Shown here: piece after piece, positions 43,161 through 55,066 of the stretch
Layout: each line of letters starts with the position of its first letter
Numbering within the stretch: position 1 is the stretch's first letter
NCBI GenBank assembly: GCA_930367215.1
Contig: OV884060.1
Coordinates: 12,294,001 to 12,358,000 of the forward strand
Length of the DNA: 64,000 nucleotides
Direction of reading: 5' to 3'
Source: Pollenia angustigena
Taxonomy: Eukaryota > Arthropoda > Insecta > Diptera > Polleniidae
Notes under the pieces: generated by a model
Told to the model about the DNA's origin: nothing
The model's input: the letters and a program-made list of their open reading frames with translations, nothing else
The model's database searches: none
Translations under genes and position numbers: made by a program

Positions 43161-45983
43161 ATATCAATCAAGAAAACATAACAAAAAATGTAATTCTCTT
43201 ACATATTAAAAAAATGACGAGACACTTAATTAAAAGTTTTTATTTATTTGAGACTTTTTTCGTAAAAAAAAATATTTTTATTTTGCAAGAGTTAAGCCCG
43301 TAAAATTTCAATACAAAATTCAGTATATTTAACAGAAATGGAAACTTGTTTTCCGCTTTTTAGCTGTCATGGGCAGGACTGTCAAATGTGGCGATTTCTT
43401 TATCCTTTTGTCGATGGAAATTTACGTTTGGCGATATGCGACATGCATTTTGTGAATCACACACATAAGTGTGGGTTGAACTTTATTCTTAAGTTTCTGT
43501 AAACTAAATTAAAATTTTTTCAAAGAGCATTAAGAGTGAAAAACTTTACCAGTTTTTTCCCTCCCAGTCAACATTGGTCCTATTTTTACTCCAAACGATA
43601 TTTCCTACTAAAAATTAACCAACTTTTTATATTTGAAGTCTCCAGATTGTTAACTTCAAACAAAACTAAAATTCCCTTTTTGTACAACTTGTATCCCATT
43701 TCTTTGCATAAAATAAAACAAAAGTACGCACTTTTACCCTGTTTTTTAGCAATTATAAAGAAACCCGCAGAAGGAAGTATTGAATTAGTAGTTTTCAAGT
43801 TTAAAGCAATCGAATATTTAAGGCTACGTTCACAATCAAAAAAACATTTTCATTTGGTGTTCATAAAAGAGCAACAATTTCTTTTGCGACCACACACATT
43901 TTACATTATTAAACCGTTCGCAAATTTTAGCCACAACAATATTATGCATTTATTTTAATTTTTATAAACATTTTGTTAAAATTTTCATTCAAAACTAAAT
44001 AAAATTATTTTAAACGTCAGAAATAATTTCATACAAATTGTTGCTGAAGTTCTAGTTGACTCAACTTTAGTTACATTTTTAAAAAAATTGAATTTACATT
44101 TTTGTTTTTTCGTTTTTTCTTCTATCTTTTTTCTTCCCAAAGTATTTCATATATTTTCCTTTCATTTTTAGAACAAAAATGTAACTATAATTTTTTAAAA
44201 AATGTAACTAAAGTTGAGTCAACTAGAACTTCAGCAACAATTTGTATGAAATTGTTTCTGACGTTTAAAATAATTTTATTTAGTTTTGAATGAAAATTTG
44301 AACAAAATGTTTACAAAAATAAAAATAAATGCATAATATTGTTCTGGCTAAAATCTGCAAACGGTTTCTTGATGCAAAATGTGTGTAGTTACAAAAGAAA
44401 TTGTTGCTCTATTATGAACACCAAGGGAAAATGTTTTTTTGATTGTGAACGCAACTTTAAAGAAATAATTTAAAAATGAATAAAGAATTAATATCAATAA
44501 AAAAAGATATGTATGTACAGCGTTGCTTAAATGCGCAACTAACAAAAAATCAAAAATCGAGTTTTTGATTGATTATAATAAATGCCATTGAATTACATCT
44601 CTTGACAAACATTTACACTTCTGCGATCAAAAATAACGCTTTAACGTTATTGCGATAAATGCAAAACGACGTCATTAAACATTTTTTTCTAACAAAATAT
44701 AATTAAATGGTTTTCTTTGAAAATTGTTTTAAGAATTCCATGAACGACTTATACATGCATGTTTTACTGACATGTATATAGTTTTCATTTTACAAAGTAT
44801 TTTGCTTCTCCTGTAAAATTATATTTTTGTTAGTTACGCTTTTTTCCATTTTAGCTAACGATGTTTATCTAAACGAGTACTATTTATGTCCATTCTTTAA
44901 GTTTTTAAAATGTCAACGTTTCTTTTATATTAAAAACTTGATTTTATATGTATGTAAATATTTACCTTTCGAAGAAATACACTCAATTGTGTTGGTTGTA
45001 TGTATTTACTTTTCCATCTTATTTTTTTCACTCACAATATTAAATTGCGTTGGCTTTAATTTTTTCCTTTCCTCTTTCTACAACAGGGAACCCAATTTAC
45101 TTATACAACTCTTTATAACCAACAAAAACAATAACACTCAATAAACTAAAGCACACTCAATGATTGCCAAACTTTTTCTCTTTTGCAATATTTCTACCAA
45201 CAACAACAATGAACATTTCACCAAATACACACTTTTTAAACATTTTGCTTATTAAAATACCCGACTGTTACCGAGCTACTCGCGCATCACACACTTTTTG
45301 GTTTTTTATTAACTGCTGCCAACCGTACAAAAAGAAACCGATAAAAAAAACAAATTGATGATGCCTCACCATTTCTAGAACAATTTAGACTTTTATACAC
45401 ATTTGGAAATTTTCAAATGCATTTTTTCACCGAAATCGATTATAAACGGATAACATTATTGATTTATTTGAAAATATATCAACTTATTTACATTTTAACG
45501 CTATTTTCTAAAGCGAAACTCTTATGTTTCCTTTTAAATTTTATTAAAAACCCAGAGACAGCAGTCAAAGACGACTTTACCACGCACTGATTGCAATAAA
45601 ACTGATTTTATTTATTCATTACAGTTTAGAGATCATTGCTTAAGTATTCGGATATGTTATTTGGTGGGATGCTGCCAAGTTTTGTTTTAAATATTATTAG
45701 GGTTTGCGCCTGTGCTAAATAATAATTAGCCTTTTGAGCGACCACATTACACAAGAGAAAGTTGTTTTGTGATTAAGTATGTACCAAGGTTGGATACCGA
45801 AACGAATTTCGGTATCGGATCTAAACTGTTTTTTATATTGCGGTATCGATATTTTAATTATATCGGTATACCGCTATAAACATTTTTATAACGGAATATA
45901 TCAGTATTACACATTGATGGAAAATTCAGTACTTTCGTACTGTTAAGAGTACTCTTCATTTTCATGAATACTACAGTACCATC
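43161..45983 (+). repeat. Inverted segment B (left arm)
   Basis: The left arm runs from TATCAATCAAGAAAAC to a GTACTCTTCATTTTCATGAA end. It contains a foldback MITE (43820-44458). A less AT-rich block (45255-45330, CCCGACTGTTACCGAGCTAC, CGCGCATCACACAC) is read on the other strand in B' as a possible untranslated exon. The inner 1.8 kb is nearly identical to B'. Confidence 0.9.
43820..44458. mobile_element. GTTCACAATCAAAAAAACA foldback element in B
   Basis: CTACGTTCACAATCAAAAAA at the left and, from the right, TTGCGTTCACAATCAAAAAA begin inverted arms of about 265 bp. The arms also share TTTGTATGAAATTNTTTCTG and TTGAGTCAACTAGAACTTCA. The centre holds TTTCTTCCCAAAGTATTTCA. Related to the solo copy at 30498-30862, which lacks most of one arm. 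Confidence 0.8.
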
Positions 45984-46186
45984 ACGGCAGTTCTAGTACT
46001 CTTTTCTTGTTATGCTTCCTTGTTAGGAAATCCTGTGTTGCTATTTTTTTTAACATTGAAAAATCGACTTATAATATCGTAAATATGTTGTTTTTGTCTG
46101 CATAAGACCCCTGTAAAATATTATTAATTTATTTTTAGTGTAAAGCTGCTCATTCACTTGCAATAAAATTGTTCAATTTTACGTAT

Positions 46187-47292
46187 TTTACAATTATATC
46201 GCCAATGTGTATGAGATATTCGAAGGTTGTTCAATATATTGGCAACAATCAAAAGACTTTTGATTTTTATTGCACAAAGAAAAGAAAGTGACATGCGTTG
46301 GCAACATTGTACAATGTTTATGTTATTCCTATAGGTTATGTTCACCTTTTGATTGAGTAAATGAAACCATTATGCGATTTATTGCATACTATAGGACAAA
46401 ATGGAAATAATAAGGGGAATATCATAGACAATGATATTGCAAGTGTATGGGCCGCTTAAGAGCCTGCGCCTCGATCTACAATTTTATTAAATTTTGAATA
46501 TAACAGCATAACATTGTATGGCAGAAAAGCATATTTCGGTTTTCTTACCACTCTAAAGTTCGTCGATGACTCTATGCGATAAAAAAAAATCAAGAGAAGG
46601 TTTAATATAAACGAAACTTGAATCAAGACGAGAGATGCCCAATTTTGACATAACACAAGATTTTGTGACCGAGAAATGATTTTAATCTTTAATGTTGTAG
46701 AAGAACCAAAGCTTAATTTTATTTAAATTTAATTAAAAATGTTTTCAGTTTTAATTAATAATAATTGACAGTAAATAAAAAATTAAAATTTAAAAAATGT
46801 TATTTTACAAAAATTCTTAATTCTTAGGAGCTCCTAATTAGCATTTATCTAAAATATTATCAAAACTTTTTTCTCTTGATTGAAAATTTTATTTTAAATT
46901 TATAATTCTTATTATAAATAATTGTTTCAAAATGGTTCTATTTGAAATATTTTGTGAATAATTGTAAAATATTATGGTGAATATAAACAAATTCGCCTTT
47001 TGTAACGTTCATTCAATGGGGAAAAAGTACCAAATAATTATCTTTAAAAAAAAACATTATATAAATATACATACCGACAAATTATAAACAGTAAAATTTC
47101 AAATTTCTTGAAGAAAATTCCATAAATTTTAAAATTATATTGATAAACCGATGTATTTTTGAAAAATCTTTAAAATTCCTATGTGTATTTTCAAATATGA
47201 AAATAACCTAAATTAAACTTATTTTCAAGTTTTAAGAAACACTAAAACGGCTTTTATGTAATTTTTCAGTAATTTTCTGAAGTCGATTCCGC
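46187..47292 (-). repeat. Inverted segment A'
   Basis: Reverse-complement counterpart of A, from ATTATATCGCCAATGTGTAT to AAGTCGATTCCGC. It lies within the loop of the B/B' palindrome. The MITE adjoining A at 41812-42029 is absent here, where the sequence continues AAAATCTTTACTAC. Confidence 0.85.
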
Positions 47293-49195
47293 AAAATCTT
47301 TACTACTCTTAAATTCATTTAAAAAAAAAATAATCTCCATTGATTAAAACTTCATTTGTTTTCGATTTCAGAACATGGCGTTTTTAATATAAAAATCACA
47401 AATGGCAATATTTTCTAAGCAAAAATCTTTAAAAGCTATGTGGTTGCTGTTTCGATGAATTGTAAAAAACTTCCGTTCATTGGTAACAAATAATGAAAAC
47501 ATCGTAGAACAAAGTACAAATGATTCGAGCTTAAATAATTGTATCAATAAAAATATATTCGTACGTATTAATATTTTACAAAAAAGTAAGCAAAATGAAA
47601 AAAATATTCACACCTCCACATTGCAAAAAAATATAACCAATTTTGGTTAGAAATAACCGAAAACGGCAGCTCTGGAAGCATAACATTCATGAACATGAAG
47701 AGTACTCTAAACAGTACCAAAGTACTGAATTTTCCATCTATGTGTAGTGCTGATATATTCCGTTATAAAAATGTTTATAGCGGTATACCTATATAATTAA
47801 AATATCGATACCGTAATATAAAAAACAGTTTAGAACCGATAACGAAATTCGTTTCGGTATCCAACCTTGGTACATACTTAGTCACAAAACAACTTCCTCT
47901 TGTGTAATGTGGTCGCTCAAAAGGCTAATTATTATTTAGCACAGGCGCAAACCCTAATAATATTTAAAACAAAACTTGGCAGCATCCCACCAAATAACAT
48001 ATCCGAATACTTAAGCAATGATCTCTAAACTGTAATGAATAAATAAAATCAGTTTTATTGCAATCAGTGCGTGGTAAAGTCGTCTTTGACTGCTGTCTCT
48101 GGGTTTTTAATAAAATTTAAAAGGAAACATAAGAGTTTCGCTTTAGAAAATAGCGTTAAAATGTAAATAAGTTGATATATTTTCAAATAAATCAATAATG
48201 TTATCCGTTTATAATCGATTTCGGTGAAAAAATGCATTTGAAAATTTCCAAATGTGTATAAAAGTCTAAATTGTTCTAGAAATGGTGAGGCATCATCAAT
48301 TTGTTTTTTTTATCGGTTTCTTTTTGTACGGTTGGCAGCAGTTAATAAAAAACCAAAAAGTGTGTGATGCGCGAGTAGCTCGGTAACAGTCGGGTATTTT
48401 AATAAGCAAAATGTTTAAAAAGTGTGTATTTGGTGAAATGTTCATTGTTGTTGTTGGTAGAAATATTGCAAAAGAGAAAAAGTTTGGCAATCATTGAGTG
48501 TGCTTTAGTTTATTGAGTGTTATTGTTTTTGTTGGTTATAAAGAGTTGTATAAGTAAATTGGGTTCCCTGTTGTAGAAAGAGGAAAGGAAAAAATTAAAG
48601 CCAACGCAATTTAATATTGTGAGTGAAAAAAATAAGATGGAAAAGTAAATACATACAACCAACACAATTGAGTGTATTTCTTCGAAAGGTAAATATTTAC
48701 ATACATATAAAATCAAGTTTTTAATATAAAAGAAACGTTGACATTTTAAAAACTTAAAGAATGGACATAAATAGTACTCGTTTAGATAAACATCGTTAGC
48801 TAAAATGGAAAAAAGCGTAACTAACAAAAATATAATTTTACAGGAGAAGCAAAATACTTTGTAAAATGAAAACTATATACATGTCAGTAAAACATGCATG
48901 TATAAGTCGTTCATGGAATTCTTAAAACAATTTTCAAAGAAAACCATATAATTATATTTTGTTAGAAAAAAATGTTTAATGACGTCGTTTTGCATTTATC
49001 GCAATAACGTTAAAGCGTTATTTTTGATCGCAGAAGTGTAAATGTTTGTCAAGAGATGTAATTCAATGGCATTTATTATAATCAATCAAAAACTCGATTT
49101 TTGATTTTTTGTTAGTTGCGCATTTAAGCAACGCTGTACATACATATCTTTTTTTATTGATATTAATTCTTTATTCATTTTTAAATTATTTCTTT

Positions 49196-49834
49196 AAAGT
49201 TGCGTTCACAATCAAAAAAACATTTTCCCTTGGTGTTCATAATAGAGCAACAATTTCTTTTGTAACTACACACATTTTGCATCAAGAAACCGTTTGCAGA
49301 TTTTAGCCAGAACAATATTATGCATTTATTTTTATTTTTGTAAACATTTTGTTCAAATTTTCATTCAAAACTAAATAAAATTATTTTAAACGTCAGAAAC
49401 AATTTCATACAAATTGTTGCTGAAGTTCTAGTTGACTCAACTTTAGTTACATTTTTTAAAAAATTATAGTTACATTTTTGTTCTAAAAATGAAAGGAAAA
49501 TATATGAAATACTTTGGGAAGAAAAAAGATAGAAGAAAAAACGAAAAAACAAAAATGTAAATTCAATTTTTTTAAAAATGTAACTAAAGTTGAGTCAACT
49601 AGAACTTCAGCAACAATTTGTATGAAATTATTTCTGACGTTTAAAATAATTTTATTTAGTTTTGAATGAAAATTTTAACAAAATGTTTATAAAAATTAAA
49701 ATAAATGCATAATATTGTTGTGGCTAAAATTTGCGAACGGTTTAATAATGTAAAATGTGTGTGGTCGCAAAAGAAATTGTTGCTCTTTTATGAACACCAA
49801 GTGAAAATGTTTTTTTGATTGTGAACGTAGCTTA
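49196..49834. mobile_element. GTTCACAATCAAAAAAACA foldback element in B'
   Basis: Inverted duplicate of the element at 43820-44458, present because it lies within the duplicated B segment; not an independent insertion. Confidence 0.8.
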
Positions 49835-50185
49835 AAATATTCGATTGGTTTAAACTTGAAAACTACTAATTCAATACTTCCTTCTGCGGGTTTCTTTATA
49901 ATTGCTAAAAAACAGGGTAAAAGTGCGTACTTTTGTTTTATTTTATGCAAAGAAATGGGATACAAGTTGTACAAAAAGGGAATTTTAGTTTTGTTTGAAG
50001 TTAACAATCTGCAGACTTGAAATATAAAAAGTTGGTTAATTTTTACGGTATGGAATAAAAATAGGACCAATGTTGACTGGGAGGGAGCAAACTGGTAAAG
50101 TTTTTTACTCTTAATGCTCTTTGAAAAAATTTTAATTTAGGTTACAGAAACTTAAGAATAAAGTTCATGACAGACTTATGTGTGT

Positions 50186-50297
50186 GATTCACAAAATATT
50201 TCAAATAGAACAATTTTGAAACAATTATTTATAATAAGAATTATAAATTTGAAATAAAATTTTCAAACAAGAGAAAAAGTTTTTATAATATTTTAGA
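50186..50297 (+). repeat. A-derived patch inside B'
   Basis: At GATTCACAAAAT the B' arm leaves the B-like sequence and follows segment A (TTTCAAATAGAACAATTTTG, AATAAGAATTATAAATTTGA, TTTATAATATTTTAGATA as at 42362-42480). It returns to B-like sequence at GCATTTCGCATATCGCC. GATTCACAAAAT is present in both A and B', giving a 12-bp microhomology at the switch. Confidence 0.8.
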
Positions 50298-50616
50298 TAT
50301 AGATATGTAAATTAGAAAATATTTAAATAGAATGCATTTCGCATATCGCCAAACGTAAATTTCCATCGACGAAAGGATAAAGAAATCGCCACATTTAGCA
50401 GTCTTTCCAATGACAGCTAAAAAGCGGAAGACAATTTTCCATTTTTGTTATATATACTGAATTTTGTATTGAAATTTTACGGGTTTAACTCTTGTAAAAC
50501 AAAAATATTTTTTTACGAAAAAGTCTCAAATAAATAAAAACTTTTAATTAAGTTTTTCGTTATTTTTTTTAATATGTAAGAGAATTACATTTTTTGTTTT
50601 GTTTTCTTGATTGATA

Positions 50617-51127
50617 ATTATTATTTTACTGTAAAGTGCAAATAACCTTTGTATTACAATGCAACTTAAAATAAATATTAATGATTTTCTCAATTAATAA
50701 AAGGCATTTTAAATTTGGTTATATTTTTTACATTTGGTAACTTTTTAAAAAATTTTGGTTGTAAAAATTGTATTGGCTGTGGCAGCACTGGCTGCATGTT
50801 ACTTTTATTCTTTTTCTCTTTGATTCGTTGTGAATAAAGTTTTTGTTGTTTTGAACGGAAAGAAATTAAAACCGATTGCTGCGTGTGACCATATTGGCAA
50901 CCTTTAAATGAAATTGAAAAAAAGTTAAGCACCAAAAGTTAAAGCGTATAAACCTAGCCTTACCAACAAGTGGGTAAGTAAATTTAAGATAAAATTCTTT
51001 CTCTCTCTGTCTCTCTCTCCCTGGTTCTCTTAGGGTAAGAGTTTAGGTTAAAATTAATCAAATCAATCCACCATTAGATTATTTCAAGTACGAATTTGGA
51101 ATTAAATCAACTAAGAGATTACTTTTT
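50617..51127. other. AT-rich spacer with CT-rich run
   Basis: A CT-rich run lies at about 50998-51020. No gene seen. Confidence 0.4.
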
Positions 51128-51215
51128 TTTTCTTTTTATCTGCAGGAGACCAGAGTCTCTGGCGGGAATCGAATCCGTAACCTCCACACTGATAGACTAG
51201 ATCTTCGATCGGCAA
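51128..51215 (-). mobile_element. tRNA-derived SINE, family 2, copy 1
   Basis: On the minus strand an A-box-like CTAGTCTATCAGTGTGG is followed by a B-box-like GGATTCGATTCCCGCCAGAG and then ACTCTGGTCTC. The B-box and following bases match the copy at 61948-62060. A body continues towards 51040 on the minus strand. Confidence 0.6.
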
Positions 51216-51727
51216 CCTATACTGAAACATTTTGCGATTGCATGCGTTTTATGAATTTAACTTATGTTGTTGTTAATGTTGTTAAATTCTCTTCAATGTT
51301 TGTGCACACGTACGTAATTAAAAAGTATAAAATAGATAAGAGAAAACGCGGCGCCCTGATTTTGCCGATCGCAGGAAAACATCACCCTGCTACTTAAGTC
51401 AATCCCATTTAGGACTATTTTAAGTACGGGGAACTTAAATAACCGTAATTGAATCAAGCATTTTGTATTTGGCTAACCGAAATTTTTAAGCGAAACTATA
51501 ACGTTTCTCTCTTACAAACATGCTTCGCTGGAAGCTTCATTATTTATTGGGTATTGACAACGCTTCGGCTTGATTTAAGTACGGATTGGTTGATTTTTTC
51601 TTTGCAGTGTATAATATACAATAATACAAGAAATAAAACACTGTTGGGTAACTTTAAATTTTTCGGTTAAGGTGGACGTTTTGTCGGAAATGCCCATATA
51701 CTTTTATACTTTTTACTAACCAACTCT
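51216..51727. other. Spacer, no gene seen
   Basis: Short phrases (CTTAAGTCAATCCC, ATTTAAGTACGGATTGG) recur from the SINE body upstream, suggesting further repeat debris. A lone element end (GGAAATGCCCATATA near 51690) is visible without its partner. Confidence 0.4.
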
Positions 51728-52254
51728 TATGGCGTTTTCTTTTCTTGCACAAAATGTTGCCAGCATATTTTGTACCAACTATGACGGATTACTATTGATT
51801 TGTTTAGAAAATTCTAAATCGGGCTTACTAAGGTCATGTATTCTTCATGTATACTTTTTTTCCTCACAATGTGTTGCACTTTTAACGATCACAAAATAAC
51901 GAAAATTATTTTAATTAATGTCATTATCTTGAATGTAAATTTTACGCAATTCCATTTTTATATTTTTAAGCAAAAAATGCAAATGAAATTAAAAAAACAA
52001 TATTTTTCTTCCAAAAACAATAACAAGAAGCTGATTTTATAATGCCGCATGTTGAACTCTTTGATATAATTGAGGGTAAAACATGCAACATATGTTTTGT
52101 TCAAAATTATTATAAAAAAACTCCTGCACATTGTTTTAGGAACCGTGCAATAAAAAGAGCACTTTGTGCGTTAAAAATAATTTTTTTTTTTTTAGTAATG
52201 AACACAAAATAATAAATTTAGCACTACTGGCACAAAAGAAAACGCCATTAACCA
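51728..52254. mobile_element. TA-type MITE (TGGCGTTTTCTTTTC ends)
   Basis: TATGGCGTTTTCTTTTCTTG opens and, from the right, TAATGGCGTTTTCTTTTGTG closes the element; TA flanks both sides. Same terminal pattern as the elements at 24756 and 12296. Paired CAAAATGTTG/AACACAAAATAATA subterminal motifs. No ORF. Confidence 0.7.
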
Positions 52255-52615
52255 TTTTTTTGTTGTAGCAGCGAAAATTAAATTACTTTATAAAATCTTT
52301 TGTTTGAATTAGATAAAAGGCAGTTAAAAAACAAATAGTCTTTGATATTTCCTATAAATAATTTTGATATGAAAATATCCTGTCAGCATTCGCAAGTAAA
52401 TAATCTTTCTTCAGCATTTCTTGAAATATCAGTGAACATCAGTTGAGTTTTCATTTTTGATACCTTCGACCGCAATAACACAACAGATGATTAGAAAAAA
52501 TGTGCAAAGTAATTTCTAATTAATGGTTAACAAAGAGTTGCCATATAAAAATTAACGCAAAAAAATGGAAAAAGCAGAAATTTAAAAAAATACTTTGGCC
52601 ACATAAAATAAAATA
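52255..52615. other. AT-rich spacer, no gene seen
   Basis: No feature recognised. Confidence 0.4.
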
Positions 52616-53780
52616 TGGGCATTTCCTGGGGTCACGAACGTACTTTCGTACGTTTTTAATGTACAAATAATATAGAAAACAAAACTTTTCCTAGCATTTT
52701 CTTTTGATTCGATAGCATTTGGGAAGCTTTAAGGTTAGTGCAAAAGATGGATTTCATCGAGTTTAAATTGTCATAATAAGAGTTATAAACATGTTGTTAC
52801 CCAGTAAAAAATGTGCTCCAAAAGGAGCAGATTTTGTGTATGTGTGTAGATGGTATGCCTGATTTTTGTATGGGGTGTTCCCGGTTTGGAGGACTATTTT
52901 CTGCTGACAATAAGCGCTTCTTTTAACATGCAAACAAAGCACTCCTAAAGGTCTTTTTTCATTACTGTTTTGCTTTTACTTTTGTTTAACTGCCTTTTTC
53001 CAATCATATTCGCATATTTTTATTTGTTTTTCGTTTTGCAACCTTCTTCATTGTCAGCACTAAAATAGCAGCTTTTTTGTATATTTTATTCTATATCATT
53101 TACTGCTTTATAAAAGCTCTTTTATTGAAGCGCTCGATTATGCGCTTTTTCTTTTAAGTGCTTCAAAAAACCCAAATTTTTTTTACTGGGTACGAACGTA
53201 CGCAAAAAAAAAAAAGTCAACTTTGGCTGACAGTAGTGAAATGTAAAAATCTGCGCAATGGAACGGAATATTTAAAAGTGATTCATTTATTTTAAAAGTA
53301 TATTAATGAAGGTCTCCATCCAGTGTTTACAAAATAAAATATCTCTCTTGGTTTTTATTTAATTGGCTTATGTACCGGTCGCGAACGTACGGATCGCGAA
53401 CGTACGATTTTTCCATGTGTTTTTTTTATTATTATCATCATGCATTTAACCATAAATGTCTTCAAATTTCCTTAACAAAAAAACTTAATACTACTTTTAC
53501 AATTGATTGTAATGGAGAGATTATGAAGAAAGAGTGTAAACATAACATATTTCTTGCATGCAAAATAAGTGTATAAAAATGTCTTTAGAAGTAGAAAATA
53601 CAGAAATATATAAAATTTTCCAGTTTCCAGCCCAATTTCCCCAAGTAAAAGAGCTGAGTTATGCTATGAAACCATTCTCTTATAAGAACAAAGATTTTTT
53701 TATAATAACAAACAATAAAAGACGATGATAATCAACATTTTATTTTTTCATCCTGGTAGACCATTCTGGGGAAATGCCCA
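52616..53780. mobile_element. TA-type element (TGGGCATTTCC ends), with nested MITE
   Basis: TA flanks at 52614-52615 and 53781-53782; termini TGGGCATTTCC on both sides. Short ACGAACGTACG palindromic sites occur at 52633-52650, 53192 and twice at 53378-53406. A CCCAGTAAAAAA element sits inside. No transposase frame. Confidence 0.65.
52800..53190. mobile_element. TA-flanked MITE (CCCAGTAAAAAA ends)
   Basis: TA at 52798-52799 and 53191-53192; the left CCCAGTAAAAAATGTGC and right, reading inward, CCCAGTAAAAAAAATTTGGG give the terminal repeat. AAAGGAGC and AAGCGC motifs recur near both ends. 391 bp, no ORF. Confidence 0.7.
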
Positions 53781-53782
53781 TA

Positions 53783-54003
53783 TGTTAAAATTCAAAATAG
53801 TGCTAAATTAGCTTTTGAGGTGCTGTTGAACTTTTGACTTAGTGTTAGTGTACAGACAAAAATTCTCGATTTTTTTTTTCAATTAAACCATTATTAAGTT
53901 ATAATTAAAAATTTAATCAAGTGATTTAAACATTTACTTATATCGACAACGTTACTGCAGAAAATGTCGTTCACCTGAAAAAAAATATTTAATTAATACT
54001 ATA
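53783..54003. other. Short AT-rich spacer
   Basis: No feature recognised. Confidence 0.4.
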
Positions 54004-54201
54004 AGGCCCGTTTTCACAACTCACCGATAGGTAAAAGTGTTCCATTATTTAAACTTTTCGTTAATCTAAAGTGAACGATAAAGTAAATTAAGGTCCGTCC
54101 TACCTGGTAGGTATATAAGTAAAGTTGTAATAATGGAACTCTTATTATACGGCTGATAAAATCCTACTTTTAGCTATCGGTAAGTTGTGAAAACGGGGCC
54201 T
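54004..54201. mobile_element. TA-flanked MITE (AGGCCCGTTTTCACAAC ends)
   Basis: TA lies outside both ends (54002-54003 and 54202-54203). AGGCCCGTTTTCACAACTCA and, from the right, AGGCCCCGTTTTCACAACTT start inverted repeats that continue (CCGATAGNTAAAAGT) for about 37 bp. 198 bp in total. Confidence 0.85.
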
Positions 54202-54203
54202 TA

Positions 54204-55066
54204 ATATGTTTACTAGCGTTAATTTAATTAATTTTTTTTAATTAATCGGGCATTTTCTACAAACAGAAATGAAGTGGATTTAAAATCGAACAGATTTTGA
54301 GAAGGAGCCTGTAAAAATAGTTCATTAAAATATTTCTTCATACTTTTACAAGAACAACTCTTAAAAACAGAAAAAACAACAGTCATTTTGTAAATAATTG
54401 AAATCAAAATCTCGTTCGATTTAAATTCCACTTCATTTCGATTTCTAGAACATGCCCGAATATCACAAGTTTTTTAATTAAAATCAATTTCTAGTTTTTT
54501 TTTTGTTTGCTCACAAAAAAGTAAAATTCAACGAACTTTTGCATCACCTGCTGCCTAGAATATAAAAAAGATATTAAAATTGTTGTAGTTTTTTTTCCTA
54601 AACCACTTTAATATTTTTCTTGCCAATTAAATGTGGAGCAATATTCTTGTACGTAGGTTTTGTTTGGCTTAAGTTCGTAAACAAAATGATTGTGCCAAAA
54701 ATTCTATATTAAGCCAATTATATCTGCCACAAAATTTGCTTTGATTCAATTACGGTTTGTTTTATTGAAATCATAAATAAAGTTCTAATTGAGATAAGAA
54801 AAAAAAACATTGAAATAGTTATGAAGATATTTATTTAAAAATTTTATAATAAATAAGATTTGATGCAATCATTTTGCAAATGAAATTTTTATTGAAATTG
54901 AAAATAAAAGAATTAATTCAAAATCAAAAATATAAACTTTTTTATTTTTTACTAGCTTTTACCTGAGACATCGTTAACGTAAAAATGAAAGCAAGTTTAT
55001 TATTCATCTATTTTTATTTCATGTAAAAATATTTCAATAAAAAACATTACAGGAGCAATTATTTTT
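54204..55066. other. AT-rich spacer, no gene seen
   Basis: The frame at 54228-54431 is AT-rich and not convincing. No elements recognised. Confidence 0.4.

Larger units (their letters stand above)
42030..50616. repeat. 8.6-kb inverted complex, order A-B-A'-B'
   Basis: Segment A (42030-43160) is inverted as A' (46187-47292). Segment B (43161-45983) is inverted as B' (47690-50616). Matching positions in B and B' add up to a constant 93654 at least from 43958 to 45781, so there is no net indel over 1.8 kb. I find only scattered substitutions there. A versus A' and the outer part of B versus B' are more diverged. The order is not a simple palindrome, because A' lies in the loop between B and B'. 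No protein-coding gene is supported; the open frames duplicated in both B arms are AT-rich and appear on opposite strands because of the inversion. Confidence 0.9.
47690..50616 (-). repeat. Inverted segment B' (right arm)
   Basis: Reverse-complement counterpart of B. It includes a second copy of the foldback MITE (49196-49834). It also includes a block absent from B at 50186-50297 that instead resembles A. Confidence 0.9.

Noticed and set aside
43536..49552. Pairs of identical open frames on opposite strands (for example 105 codons at 44827-45144 and 48510-48827)
   Set aside because: They lie in the inverted B arms, so the identity reflects the duplication. The products are Phe/Leu/Ile/Asn-rich with no domain, start context or splice support.
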